NCBI GenBank assembly: GCA_003599135.1
Contig: QZIV01000016.1
Coordinates: 1 to 41,943, forward strand
Origin: Candidatus Parcubacteria bacterium
GTDB taxonomy: Bacteria; Patescibacteriota; Minisyncoccia; UBA6257; 2-01-FULL-56-20
Direction: 5' to 3'
Length of the DNA stretch: 41,943 bases
Position numbers and translations under genes: made by a program. The notes under the pieces are model-generated. The model was not told where the DNA came from. It did not search any database and saw only the letters and a program-made list of their open reading frames with translations. Positions 23,989 to 32,344 of this stretch are shown here, one piece after another. The first letter of the stretch is position 1, and every line of letters begins with the position of its first letter.

Positions 23989-25239
23989 TCAAGGATATTT
24001 ATACACCTTCCCGCGCACGATTGTATAGAGGACGCTTCCGGGAAACATAACTCCCTCAAACGGAGACCAGCCGCACTTCGTTTTCAAGTCTTTCCGGTTT
24101 ATCCGAATCGGACGTTCCGGGTGGATCACGGTAAGAGAGCCGACGTATCCGGACGCAATTTTTCCGAATCCCTCGCCATATGTCTTCGGAAGAAAGGGTT
24201 TTACGAACCTGCCTGGGTTGTACGAGCACGCGCGGGCTATTTCTTCCGGAGTAAATCCGTGCTCCCCGAGAAGCCACGTCACAAAAGGTCCGTAGGTATC
24301 GAGATGTGGAATTCCCGAGATGCCTTTCAGTTTCTCCTCCTTCGTGTGCGGAGCGTGGTCCGTTGCGAGATACTCGATGTCTCCGCGTTTCAGGCGCCGA
24401 ATGAGTTCCAGCCGTTCTTCGGGGTCTGTGCGAAGCGGCGGGTTCATCTGCAGCCACAACCTTCTTTCGTCATCGAGTATCGTCGCGTCAAAGTAGAGAT
24501 GATGGGGTGTTATTTCCGAAGTCACTCTAATTCCTTGTTTCTTGGCGGCCATAACTTTGTCTACGGCGTCGAGTGTCGAGATATGGCAAATTTTCCCCTC
24601 GAGATCGTATTTCCGAATAAGCGAGAGAGCAAAATCTGTTGCGACAACCTCGGCCTCTTTCGGCCGACGGGCTTCGTGGGTCTTTTCGTTTTTACGATTT
24701 TCGAGGATCTCTGGATCTTCGCAGTGAAAACTTACGTTGCATCCCTTATAAAATTGGATTGTCTCCTCGAGCTCGCTTTTTGACCGGAAGAAGAGATCTC
24801 CTATCGAGGGACCCATGAAGACTTTATAGGGCGCGGGGAACGAAAGCGGCTTTGTTCCGGGTCCGATTCCCCCGTAGAGCGTTACATGGACGAGCGACTT
24901 CTCCGTACGTTTCTGTTTTTCCTCGTACCTCGCATCATCCACCGGCGCGATGGGATTATTCGGCATTTCGGCAACGTGCGTGACCCCTCCGTGAAGTGCC
25001 GCCTCAGACATGGTCCGGAAATCTTCTTTATAGTTTTGTGTGCCGCCTGCGTCTTCCCGGGCATGAACGTGGACGTCTCCGAAGCCCGGGAAAATAAGAA
25101 CTGGCGGATCGCAGCGAAGGTCGGGAGTGGAGGCAGAGGGACTTTGGACGGCTTCGATCAGCCCCGTTTCCGTGTTGATAAGAACCTCCCGAAAGGAGGT
25201 CTCGTCATAATTTACGATTGTCCCTTGTACTCTAAGCAT
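23989..25239 (-). CDS. pyrC: dihydroorotase
   Basis: The ATG at 25239 ([15 protein letters not shown]) gives 416 residues; a TTG at 25248 would add three. The amidohydrolase motifs are GDVHVHARED (metal-binding HxH), FHCEDPEI, ICHISTLDAV, TPHHLYF, and TDHAPHTKEEK. It closes carbamoyl-aspartate to dihydroorotate. The gene overlaps the pyrD 3' end by 8 nt, so translation is likely coupled. The length and sequence suggest the longer (type I/AllB-like) dihydroorotase class rather than the 340-residue enterobacterial PyrC. Confidence 0.92.
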   Translation of the reverse strand: MLRVQGTIVNYDETSFREVLINTETGLIEAVQSPSASTPDLRCDPPVLIFPGFGDVHVHAREDAGGTQNYKEDFRTMSEAALHGGVTHVAEMPNNPIAPVDDARYEEKQKRTEKSLVHVTLYGGIGPGTKPLSFPAPYKVFMGPSIGDLFFRSKSELEETIQFYKGCNVSFHCEDPEILENRKNEKTHEARRPKEAEVVATDFALSLIRKYDLEGKICHISTLDAVDKVMAAKKQGIRVTSEITPHHLYFDATILDDERRLWLQMNPPLRTDPEERLELIRRLKRGDIEYLATDHAPHTKEEKLKGISGIPHLDTYGPFVTWLLGEHGFTPEEIARACSYNPGRFVKPFLPKTYGEGFGKIASGYVGSLTVIHPERPIRINRKDLKTKCGWSPFEGVMFPGSVLYTIVRGKVYKYP

Positions 25240-26311
25240 TTCTGCCAATCGCTTCCTGAATCGAACGGAGGCCGTCTCGCTCCAAGAGTCGAAGCAAGCC
25301 TTTATTGATTCGCCTCGCGATGCCGGGGCCTTCGTAAATCAAGCCGGTATAGAGCTGGACGAGCGATGCGCCGGCGCATATTTTTTCGTATGCATCTTCA
25401 GGGGAAAATATCCCTCCAACCCCGACAATCGGGATGGCTCCTTTTGACCTCCGGAAGAGATAACGGATGATTTCCGTTGATCGCTTCCGGAGCGGCTTTC
25501 CACTTAATCCTCCTTCTCCCGCTGCCTCAATTTCCGACTTTGGCGTAACAAGTCCGTCTCGAAGAACGGTCGTGTTCGTGGCCACGACTCCCTGAATGTT
25601 CGTATCCTTTGCGATGTCCAAAACATCATCGAGTTGACTTTCGTTCAAATCCGGAGCGATTTTCACTAAAATCGGCCGAGGGCGGGCGCGGCGGAAATTA
25701 AGCGCTTGGATGCCCTGCAGGAGTCGGGTGAGCGGTTTTCTTTCCTGGAGCTCTCGGAGATGCGGGGTATTCGGAGAACTGACGTTTACCATGATATATC
25801 GAGCGTAGTCCGCCAGACTCTCAAAACACTTTTCGTAATCAGAGAGGGCGGCGGCGTTCGGAGTAAGTTTGTTCTTGCCGATATTTACGCCGACGATGAT
25901 TCCTTCGTCTCGGATATCCTTGAGACATTCGAGTGCGCGCTTCATCCCTTTGCTGTTGAATCCGAGGCGATTTACGAGCGCCTCGTCCTCTTTGAGGCGG
26001 AAAATCCGGGGTCTTGGGTTGCCCGGCTGGGGCAATGGCGTTACTGTTCCTACCTCAATAAACCCGAACCCGAGACTCGCGAAAAAAGACAACGCTTCAG
26101 CGTTCTTATCGAAACCCGCGGCAAGGCCGAGGGGATTTTCAAAATCCGCGCCGAGGACACGCACGCGAAGCCGCTCGTCCCGAAATGAGTAGAGAGACTT
26201 GACGAAGGGACGGAACGGCGCCTTCCCTAAAACGCCGCCGAGAGCAATAGCTGCCCCATGGGCGCGCTCGGCATCGATTTTAAAGAGAAGCGGCCGGATC
26301 AGCTTATACAT
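25232..26311 (-). CDS. pyrD: dihydroorotate dehydrogenase (quinone, class 2)
   Basis: The 359-residue protein has the class 2 N-terminal extension ([18 protein letters not shown]) and the flavin barrel: [45 protein letters not shown] with the class 2 catalytic Ser, [17 protein letters not shown], and [13 protein letters not shown]. It oxidises dihydroorotate to orotate, passing electrons to a membrane quinone. Whether such a reduced cell has quinones is an open point. The ATG lies 6 nt after the pyrF stop. Confidence 0.94.
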   Translation of the reverse strand: MYKLIRPLLFKIDAERAHGAAIALGGVLGKAPFRPFVKSLYSFRDERLRVRVLGADFENPLGLAAGFDKNAEALSFFASLGFGFIEVGTVTPLPQPGNPRPRIFRLKEDEALVNRLGFNSKGMKRALECLKDIRDEGIIVGVNIGKNKLTPNAAALSDYEKCFESLADYARYIMVNVSSPNTPHLRELQERKPLTRLLQGIQALNFRRARPRPILVKIAPDLNESQLDDVLDIAKDTNIQGVVATNTTVLRDGLVTPKSEIEAAGEGGLSGKPLRKRSTEIIRYLFRRSKGAIPIVGVGGIFSPEDAYEKICAGASLVQLYTGLIYEGPGIARRINKGLLRLLERDGLRSIQEAIGRNA

Positions 26312-26317
26312 GTATAC

Positions 26318-27115
26318 TCACCGCAGAGCATTGATTTGTTCTTTCGCGCGCAGAACTTCTTTCCGCGGATCCTCGGCAAAAATGAATCCTCGGGCGGAAG
26401 CGATGATCATTCCTTTCTTTTTGCTATTCAGTCCGGCGCGGACCATCGCTTCAATGTCGCCGCCCTGCGCGCCAATCCCGGGGATTAAAAACGTTATGTC
26501 TCCCACAAGGTTGCGGAGGATCCGCATCTCTTCTGGGTACGTTGCGCCAACGACAAGGAGGCAGTTCCCGTTCGCATTCCAATCGTCCCGAACCTTTTCT
26601 GCGACGATCTGCCATAACGGCTTCTCTCCCACCTTAAGATCCTGGATCTCCGGAGCACCGGGGTTCGAGGTGCGACAGACCACGATACATCCCTTATCTT
26701 TCCGCCCAAGAAACGGAGCAAGCGGTTCGTGCCCCATGTAAGGATTCACCGTCGCGGCGTCAAAACCAAACCAATCGAAGAGCGTTTTCGCGTATTGAAC
26801 GTTGGTTGTTGCTGTGTCCCCGCGCTTCGCGTCACAAATCGTAACGATATCGGGATGGCGTTCCCGGAGATAATCCATTGTCATTTTGAGTTCTCGAAAT
26901 CCCCGATCTCCCCGCGATTCGTAGAACGCAATATTCGGCTTATACGCGCTCACAAGGTCGTGGGTGGCCTCAATGATGTGCTTATTGAATTCGAATTGCG
27001 GGAATTCTTTCCCCAGGAACGATTTTGGAATGAGTTCTATATCGGAATCCAGCCCGACGCACACAAGCGAGTTTACTGCGTCAACTCGCCGATCGTATTT
27101 TTCAAGCATATTCAT
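26318..27115 (-). CDS. pyrF: orotidine 5'-phosphate decarboxylase
   Basis: The 265-residue protein matches the longer (type 2) OMP decarboxylase: CVGLDSD at the N-terminus, KPNIAFYES, the catalytic DAKRGDTATTN (Asp-Lys-Asp tetrad), NPYMGHEPL, and VVGATYPEEM. It makes UMP from OMP in the cytosol. The ATG at 27115 lies 4 nt after the pyrE stop; an internal ATG at 27109 would shorten it by two residues. Fourth step gene in the operon order E-F-D-C-B. Confidence 0.94.
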   Translation of the reverse strand: MNMLEKYDRRVDAVNSLVCVGLDSDIELIPKSFLGKEFPQFEFNKHIIEATHDLVSAYKPNIAFYESRGDRGFRELKMTMDYLRERHPDIVTICDAKRGDTATTNVQYAKTLFDWFGFDAATVNPYMGHEPLAPFLGRKDKGCIVVCRTSNPGAPEIQDLKVGEKPLWQIVAEKVRDDWNANGNCLLVVGATYPEEMRILRNLVGDITFLIPGIGAQGGDIEAMVRAGLNSKKKGMIIASARGFIFAEDPRKEVLRAKEQINALR

Positions 27116-27119
27116 AGCG

Positions 27120-27815
27120 TTACTGAAGCTTCAATTTCCGCTCGCCGTATTTTGAAAAATACTCTTCCAAAGAGCGGCCGATTTCCGCCCCAGGGCGCAC
27201 TTTCGCGAAAACGTCGGGAATAAGATCTAAAATATTGCTCATTGCGTGAAAGCCGATCTCTTTTTCTTCGAAAGCCTCTTGGACGGTTTTACCGTCGTCG
27301 CGCCGTTCATTCCTGTTCGTAAGCACGACCGCCCCGACAACATTCACGCCGGCTTCAGAAAGCTTTCGAGCCGTATTGAGAAGCGATTCTCCGGTGGTAG
27401 TCGTATCTTCGAGTATGACCGTCCTGCCCCGAGGAAGCCCGAGGAAGTATTTATCTTTGGGATTCCCATGGTCCTTCGGTTTACCGCGACCCATCGAGAG
27501 ATCGTGCGAGCCCGGGCCGTACGAAGGAGATTGCTTGGCCCATTTGTACTGAAGGAGAACCCCGATCTTTGTCGCGCCCTCGGGAACCGCGAAAAAAGAA
27601 TCCGGGCGAAGGCCCGTCCCGAGAACGAATGAGATGATGAAGTCCGTGAGCCGGTCTGTGGCGTACACGTCAGCCGCAACGGACCTCCAACTTACGTAGT
27701 GATGAGATTTCCTGCCGGATGCGAGCGTCAGCGGCTCCGGAAAAAATCCGACAACATTGTGATCGAGTACAAAACGGTTGAACTTTTCCCGATCAAAAAC
27801 ACTTTCCATTCCCAT
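27120..27815 (-). CDS. pyrE: orotate phosphoribosyltransferase
   Basis: The 231-residue protein has the type I phosphoribosyltransferase fold. The PRPP-binding motif is TVILEDTTTTGES, with a preceding acidic pair, and the N-terminus has LASGRKSHHYVSWR, where substrate-binding residues lie. It adds the ribose-phosphate to orotate. It is the first gene of the operon; the ATG at 27815 lies 7 nt after a TATAAG box and a second ATG follows at 27809. Confidence 0.92.
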   Translation of the reverse strand: MGMESVFDREKFNRFVLDHNVVGFFPEPLTLASGRKSHHYVSWRSVAADVYATDRLTDFIISFVLGTGLRPDSFFAVPEGATKIGVLLQYKWAKQSPSYGPGSHDLSMGRGKPKDHGNPKDKYFLGLPRGRTVILEDTTTTGESLLNTARKLSEAGVNVVGAVVLTNRNERRDDGKTVQEAFEEKEIGFHAMSNILDLIPDVFAKVRPGAEIGRSLEEYFSKYGERKLKLQ

Positions 27816-27822
27816 AATCTCA

Positions 27823-27828
27823 CTTATA
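27823..27828 (-). promoter_or_regulatory. -10 box of the pyr operon
   Basis: Minus strand TATAAG, 7 nt before the pyrE ATG at 27815. An overlapping TAATAT with a TTGTAA 18 nt upstream is an alternative reading. Either gives a transcript that starts within a few bases of the start codon, leaving no room for a PyrR-type attenuator or a leader peptide. Confidence 0.5.
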
Positions 27829-27848
27829 TTACACTGGCTTGCAGGTTC

Positions 27849-27877
27849 TTTACAAAGACTCCGATCCGCGCTATATC
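27849..27877 (+). promoter_or_regulatory. promoter of the exported protein unit at 27914
   Basis: TTTACA (27849-27854), exactly 17 nt, TATATC (27872-27877). The predicted start near 27884 gives a 30-nt leader carrying a near-perfect Shine-Dalgarno (AAAGGAGGTGA). Confidence 0.6.
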
Positions 27878-27913
27878 TTCAGATGGTAAATCCCTCACCA
27901 AAGGAGGTGAATC

Positions 27914-28411
27914 ATGCGGTTGTTCCCTGCAGTTTTGTGTTTACTTCTTTCGATCGCCGGCTCCGCAGGCGGGCAAGACAAGAAAAACGTGGTCGTCGTG
28001 AAAGCGAAACCCGATTACTACGTGCCCGCGGAGAACATCCCCTACTACCTCGAGCACCTCAAGACCGAGGCGAGACGGAACGGCGGAACGCCCGAGCTCA
28101 AGGCCGAGATCGAACGATGGGAACGTCTGGCGGCGCTTGCCGCGATGACACAGGAGGGCATACGAATGTTCCTATCCGGGACAGACGTTCCTCCGTTCAC
28201 GTTCTACACAGACGCCGAGAAAGATCTTCCCAAATTCCTGGAACCCGAGAAGAGAACAAGCGCTCAAAGCGCGGCCATTGCGGTAATCTACGAAGTCTGG
28301 AACACGCCGATCTGGATCAACGCGATCTCCAGCCGGACGCAGAACGCGTATGAGGAGTATCGGAGCGGCAGAACTCCTTCTTCGAAGAAGACAATTCCTT
28401 ACCAAGCCTAG
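27914..28411 (+). CDS. exported protein of unknown function, interrupted by an in-frame amber codon
   Basis: The ATG at 27914 has the strong AAAGGAGGTGA about 5 nt upstream. The 165-residue product starts with a signal peptide (LFPAVLCLLLSIAGSAGG) and continues as a soluble charged domain (YYVPAENIPYYLEHLKTEARR, ERWERLAALAAMTQEGI). The frame ends at TAG (28409-28411), yet the same frame remains open afterwards to 28678 and would continue naturally with FLAGFVNGLVRLEWEKQ. This may be a truncated gene, two overlapping units, or stop readthrough. No family is recognised. Confidence 0.6.
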   Translation: MRLFPAVLCLLLSIAGSAGGQDKKNVVVVKAKPDYYVPAENIPYYLEHLKTEARRNGGTPELKAEIERWERLAALAAMTQEGIRMFLSGTDVPPFTFYTDAEKDLPKFLEPEKRTSAQSAAIAVIYEVWNTPIWINAISSRTQNAYEEYRSGRTPSSKKTIPYQA

Positions 28412-28426
28412 TTTCTCGCCGGATTC

Positions 28427-28678
28427 GTGAACGGGCTCGTTCGACTCGAGTGGGAAAAACAGAGGGGTAGATCTCCCCAAAACGAACTTGAACGTCTTGA
28501 GTCGGAAACACTCGCTCTCCAAGAAGAAAACAAGTTCCTACTCCGCCTACAAGAAGCAGGGAGGCTCCCAATGTTAGATTACCTTACGCTCAAGGCGCTG
28601 AACAAAAAGCGGATTGAGCACCTCCTCAAACAAAACGGAGCGACCCAAAAACCCGCTGCTCCACAAGAACCTATCTAA
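28427..28678 (+). CDS. in-frame continuation of the exported protein, or a separate small coiled-coil protein
   Basis: A GTG at 28427 opens 83 residues in the same frame as the preceding gene, separated only by TAG and five sense codons. The content is a coiled-coil-like Glu/Leu region (ERLESETLALQEENKFLLRL) and a basic, Pro-rich tail. No Shine-Dalgarno is seen before the GTG, so it is more easily read as the C-terminal half of a 254-residue protein split by an amber codon. Its 3' end is followed by a terminator, showing the transcript continues through it. Confidence 0.4.
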   Translation: MNGLVRLEWEKQRGRSPQNELERLESETLALQEENKFLLRLQEAGRLPMLDYLTLKALNKKRIEHLLKQNGATQKPAAPQEPI

Positions 28679-28692
28679 CTCGCTTCCAACAG

Positions 28693-28728
28693 AAAGCCGC
28701 CGGCTGGCACGAAGCTTCCGGCGGTTTT
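28693..28728 (+). terminator. terminator after the exported protein unit
   Basis: AAAGCCGCCGG with CCGGCGGTTTT (one G-T pair), 14-nt loop, followed by further T residues. It lies 15 nt past the last stop codon and about 20 nt before the end of the convergent ftsX, and the A-run on the left arm would also serve ftsX. Confidence 0.8.
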
Positions 28729-28746
28729 CCTTTTCAAATAATACTC

Positions 28747-29655
28747 CTAGTTTCTGAGATACCTTCGAACCGCTATAAAACTCGATAACCCTCCCAAGAC
28801 AATGCCGAAAAGCATCTGATATCCCAAGAGGCGGAAAATGTTCGTGTAGAAATACTCGAAAAGCTTGAGTCCCGGGATAAACGCGTTGAGATAGGGAGAA
28901 ACGAAGTAGACGACGGGTGCGGCGATCAAGATACTCAACACCGCCGCAAGACTCCCCGAAATGACTCCTTCCACCATAAACGGACCCCTCACGAGAGCGT
29001 TCGAGGCGCCGACCACTCTCATAATGCCGATCTCTTCGCGGTTGGAGTAAATAGCGAGCCGGATCGTGTTGAACACGACGAGGCCCGCGATAAGCGCGAG
29101 AACTATGGTAAGCGTAAGGCCTCCCCGATTCACGTTATCGATAACGGCGGCGAGGCGATCAATGACGACTTGGTTCTTCGCATAGCTTACGCTTTCGATG
29201 TGCGTCTTCAGGTTCGGAGCTTCCAGATACTCGGCTATCGCGGCGTACTGATCGGGTTTTTTTGCCTTAATGTTCAAAGAAGGCTGAAGCGGATTCGCAT
29301 TGAGTTCGTTGATCGACTGACTTATCACGGGATCGTCTTCGTGCCGCGCCTTAAAAATTTCAAGCGCCCGGTCGCTCGAAATATAGTCAACCTGCCTTAC
29401 TTCCACCAGACTTTCGAGAGATTGCTTGATGTTGAGAATTTGATCTTCCGGCGTGGTGGTCTTGAAATAAACACTAATGTCAATCTTCTCCTGGATCGAT
29501 TCGGTTGCCCGATCCGTCACAACGCGGAAAAGGATGAGACCTACGGATACGAGGAGGGCGAGAACGGTGATCGCGACCGTTGCAGCAGAAAGCCAGCCGT
29601 TCCTCCAAAAACTTTTGAATCCGAAATGAAAAATTCTCGAAATGACGGTTACCAT
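28747..29655 (-). CDS. ftsX: cell-division permease-like protein FtsX
   Basis: The 302-residue protein has a cytoplasmic N-terminus, a first membrane helix (about 22-45), an extracellular domain (about 46-170, with ISVYFKTTTPEDQI and VRQVDYISSDRALEIF), and three more helices, with the FtsX motif YSNREEIGIMRVVGAS between the second and third. FtsX with FtsE links the divisome to peptidoglycan hydrolases. The start lies 3 nt after the ftsE stop. The order prfB-ftsE-ftsX is a widespread arrangement. Confidence 0.93.
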   Translation of the reverse strand: MVTVISRIFHFGFKSFWRNGWLSAATVAITVLALLVSVGLILFRVVTDRATESIQEKIDISVYFKTTTPEDQILNIKQSLESLVEVRQVDYISSDRALEIFKARHEDDPVISQSINELNANPLQPSLNIKAKKPDQYAAIAEYLEAPNLKTHIESVSYAKNQVVIDRLAAVIDNVNRGGLTLTIVLALIAGLVVFNTIRLAIYSNREEIGIMRVVGASNALVRGPFMVEGVISGSLAAVLSILIAAPVVYFVSPYLNAFIPGLKLFEYFYTNIFRLLGYQMLFGIVLGGLSSFIAVRRYLRN

Positions 29656-29658
29656 TGT

Positions 29659-30342
29659 CTACGCTAAAATATATTTACCTTTTTGTTCGTCTCGAATGAG
29701 TCGCCCCCGATCGAGCGTGATGACCCGCTTCTCGAGGCTGTTGATCACTTCTTTATCGTGAGTCGCGAGTACCACCGTGGTCCCAAGTTGGTTGATCTTC
29801 TGAAGCAGATTGATAATTTCCCACGTATGAAACGGATCGAGGTTTCCCGTCGGCTCGTCCGCGATGATAACTTCCGGGCGGTGTATCATGGCTCTTGCGA
29901 TCGCAACACGCTGTTTCTCTCCTCCTGAAAGTTCATGCGGAAAATTCTTCGCCTTATCGCTTAACCCTACCATATCAAGAACTTGCGGGACGAGCTCCGC
30001 TATTTCGCGCTGGGGTCGCCCCATCACCTCAAGCGCATAGGCAACGTTCTCGTGGGCGTTTTTCGTCGCGAGAAGCCGGAAGTCCTGGAACACCACCCCG
30101 ACGTGCCGGCGAAACGCGGGTAGTTCGCTGTCGCCAAGCTTATTCACTTCGTACTGTCCGAAAAACACCCTCCCGCGGGTCGGTTTGTCCTCGCCAATGA
30201 GAAGCTTGATGACCGTGGACTTGCCGGCGCCGGACCGTCCGGCCAGCGATATGAGTTCGCCTGGTTCGACGTTGAAATTGACGTCTTCCAATGCAACCGC
30301 ATGGCTGTTGTAAATCTTAAATACGTTCTGGAAAACGATCAT
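29659..30342 (-). CDS. ftsE: cell-division ATP-binding protein FtsE
   Basis: The 227-residue ABC ATPase has Walker [10 protein letters not shown], the Q-loop VVFQDFRLL, signature LSGGEKQR, Walker [10 protein letters not shown] and the switch His in [27 protein letters not shown] at the N-terminus is FtsE-like. It powers FtsX conformational change at the septum. The ATG lies 1 nt after the prfB stop and ftsX follows in the same transcript. Confidence 0.94.
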   Translation of the reverse strand: MIVFQNVFKIYNSHAVALEDVNFNVEPGELISLAGRSGAGKSTVIKLLIGEDKPTRGRVFFGQYEVNKLGDSELPAFRRHVGVVFQDFRLLATKNAHENVAYALEVMGRPQREIAELVPQVLDMVGLSDKAKNFPHELSGGEKQRVAIARAMIHRPEVIIADEPTGNLDPFHTWEIINLLQKINQLGTTVVLATHDKEVINSLEKRVITLDRGRLIRDEQKGKYILA

Positions 30343-30343
30343 G

Positions 30344-31379
30344 CTAGGCGTCCATTAATTCTACCTCTGCCTCGACGAACTGATCAAGGTCGCCTTTTAG
30401 AACCTCGTCCGTTTTCGCGGTTTCAACTTCGGTTCTGTGATCTTTGACGAGCTGGTACGGGTTCAAAACGTACGATCGGATCTGATTTCCCCACTCGGGC
30501 TTCACTTTCACGCGGAGATTCTGTAATTCCGCAACCTGATTCCTCTCCATGAGATGGAACAGCTTCGCCTTGAGTAGTTTCAAAGCCCGCTCGCGATTCT
30601 GGGCCTGCGACCGCTCGACTTGCGAACTCGCGATTGCTCCAGTGGGAAGGTGGGTAATGCGAACTGCCGTTTCCACTTTGTTGACGTTCTGACCTCCCGG
30701 TCCCCCCGATCGAAAAAAATCGAATTTTAAGTCTTTCTCCGGTATCTCGATTTTCGACTCCTCGACCGGAGGCAAATCCGGCACAACCTCAACAAGCGCG
30801 AACGAGGTGTGTCTCAGGTGTTTCGGGGAGAAAGGAGAAATGCGCACAAGCCGATGCACTCCCGCTTCCCGCTTTAAATAGCCGTATGCATACTCTCCTC
30901 TTATTTCCATAGCTCTCCCTCGTGGGTTCTCGTCGAGAACCTTCGGGCTCCATCCACGCCTCCGTGCGAATCCCTCGTACATGAGAAACAGCATTCGAGC
31001 CCAATCCTCGGCATCTTCTCCGCCCGCTCCGGGGTATACGGTAAGAACTGCGGCTTGCCGGTCTCGAGCACTCGAAAAAAGCTGTTCCAACTCCAGCTGG
31101 CGAAACTTGCGCTTCAACTCGAAAAATTTGGCTTTCTCGAAAACCTTTTTGAGTTCCTGTATCCCTCTCTCTACCTCTCGATACCGAGCAAGAAAGCTTT
31201 GGAGCTTCCCGAGTGTTTTCACTCTTTCCTCTGCCTCCTTTCGATCGCGCCAAAAATCGCCGTCCGACATCGCGCTCTCGATTTCCCGAACCTCTGCTTC
31301 CTTTGCCGCAAGGTCAAAGCCGCCCGCCTAAGCGGCGGGCTTCAGTTTCAAGCTCTCTAAGTTCAGATTGATAATCCAT
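30344..31379 (-). CDS. prfB: peptide chain release factor 2, joined by a +1 programmed frameshift
   Basis: Frame 0 starts at the ATG at 31379 (MDYQSELRELE), runs 21 codons and meets TGA at 31316-31314 within CTTTGAC. A +1 shift at CTT places GAC in frame and reading continues (LDLAAKEAEVREI), for a product of about 344 residues. Downstream are the SPF-type anticodon loop (RISPFSPKHLRHTSF, an RF2 feature) and GGPGGQNVNKVE with the catalytic GGQ. RF2 releases peptides at UAA and UGA; the frameshift self-regulates its level. It overlaps nothing and starts the prfB-ftsE-ftsX unit. An extended -10 (TGT-TATTAT) precedes it by about 28 nt. Confidence 0.93.
31312..31340 (-). promoter_or_regulatory. 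prfB +1 frameshift site with upstream hairpin
   Basis: On the mRNA: GCCCGCC, loop GCTTA, GGCGGGC, then GG, then CTT TGA C. The slippery CTT-TGA-C matches the classic RF2 site. Instead of the usual AGGGGG just upstream, the 3' arm of a 7-bp GC-only hairpin supplies GGCGGGCGG, so the Shine-Dalgarno-like segment would be sequestered when the hairpin folds. Confidence 0.85.
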
Positions 31380-31406
31380 GGTAAGAAATTCTGATTCTTC
31401 CGATGG

Positions 31407-31412
31407 TATAAT
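31407..31412 (+). promoter_or_regulatory. -10 box of the ORF at 31438
   Basis: TGG-TATAAT, an extended -10 form. The distance to the ATG is 25 nt, giving a leader of about 19 nt without a clear Shine-Dalgarno. It overlaps the divergent prfB -10 region. Confidence 0.45.
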
Positions 31413-31437
31413 AACAGATACACAGAGCGCGTCAAAA

Positions 31438-31773
31438 ATGGAGAAATCATTTCGCAAATCCCTGTTCTCCCCAGAAAATCCTCGGCCGGGCGAAGAAGGC
31501 TATTTGGAACCCGGTTTTCGTCGCAACGAAGCTGGCGAGATCGTCGACGAACTAGGTAACGTATACGACGAGGCATACAACCTCATACGAGAGGCCCTAA
31601 GCGAGGAATATAAACAAGGACTGGAAGCCGCACGACGGGAGGCTGAAGGCAAAAACTGGCCGGAAAGTCAGATACAACAAATGGCCAGATTCCGCGCCCA
31701 TCAAATCAAGAAGGGCAAAGAATTACGAGAGAAGGAAGAGAAAAAACGGCGGCGACTCAAGCGTGCCTCTTGA
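31438..31773 (+). CDS. charged protein of unknown function
   Basis: The ATG at 31438 gives 111 residues; the frame is also open from 31378, but that stretch contains the TATAAT box. The product is strongly charged, with a Pro/Gly-rich N-terminal part (SLFSPENPRPGEEGYLEPGF, then RNEAGEIVDELGNVYDEAY), a helical middle, and a C-terminal run of Lys/Arg/Glu (KGKELREKEEKKRRRLKR). It would be cytosolic and might bind RNA or DNA through the basic end, but this is only a guess from composition. It diverges from prfB and stops 33 nt before the tRNA-Thr on the other strand. Confidence 0.55.
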   Translation: MEKSFRKSLFSPENPRPGEEGYLEPGFRRNEAGEIVDELGNVYDEAYNLIREALSEEYKQGLEAARREAEGKNWPESQIQQMARFRAHQIKKGKELREKEEKKRRRLKRAS

Positions 31774-31806
31774 GAGTCGGGCATAGATAAATCCCGAGGA
31801 TTCTGG

Positions 31807-31878
31807 AGCCGATGGTCGGACTTGAACCGACAACCTTTCCCTTACGAAGGGATTGCTCTGCCGTTGAGCTACATCGGC
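31807..31878 (-). tRNA. tRNA-Thr (anticodon CGT)
   Basis: The acceptor stem GCCGATG (31878-31872) pairs with CATCGGC (31814-31808). The anticodon loop TTCGTAA gives CGT. The T-loop is GGTTCAAGTCC, and CCA is encoded at 31806-31804. One pair at the base of the anticodon stem is A-A, a small irregularity. Confidence 0.9.
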
Positions 31879-31956
31879 GCGTTCTCACTTCTATCACACT
31901 TTAGCCAGGCGCTTCAAGTTTGCGAAGCCCTCGTACAAGACGACCGCCTCACGAAG

Positions 31957-32343
31957 TTATTTTATGCTTTCCTTTGCCTTGCGGACGATGTCTTCAATGC
32001 TTGTTTCGCTCTTTACAAGGTAGTAAGAGGGTTCGTCGACAATGACGCGGCCCATGATGTTGTCGTTCGCAACCAGATTGGTAAGAACGACGAGCGGCAC
32101 GTGTTTCCCCCAATCACCCTCCTCGCGGAGTTTTTTCATAACCGTCATCCCGTCCATCTTGGGCATGACAACGTCAAGGAGGATCACATCGGGGCGTTCC
32201 TTTAGGGCGAGCTGGAGTGCCGCCTCTCCGTCTCCCGCCGTAAAAACCTCGAAACCCTCTCGAGTGAATTTGTCGGAAAGGACGCGCGCCATCGGCGCTT
32301 CGTCTTCGGCAATAAGAACTTTTTTCTTTCCGCCTTCTGCCAT
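31957..32343 (-). CDS. single-domain (CheY-like) response regulator
   Basis: The ATG at 32343 gives 128 residues, a receiver domain with no output domain. The acidic pocket is AEDE (residues 12-15), the phosphoryl acceptor Asp57 in ILLDVVMP, the conserved Thr in LVVLTNL and the Lys in YLVKSE. The longer open frame would run into the kinase gene. It starts 1 nt after the kinase stop, so the two are co-translated. Without a DNA-binding domain it must act by protein contact or as a phosphorelay carrier, possibly with the kinase of this operon. Confidence 0.9.
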   Translation of the reverse strand: MAEGGKKKVLIAEDEAPMARVLSDKFTREGFEVFTAGDGEAALQLALKERPDVILLDVVMPKMDGMTVMKKLREEGDWGKHVPLVVLTNLVANDNIMGRVIVDEPSYYLVKSETSIEDIVRKAKESIK

Positions 32344-32344
32344 A

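Noticed and set aside
26306-26317. 12-bp palindrome TATACATGTATA at the pyrD start
   Set aside because: It covers the ATG and the pyrF-pyrD junction inside an operon, so an operator there is unlikely; it is probably chance.
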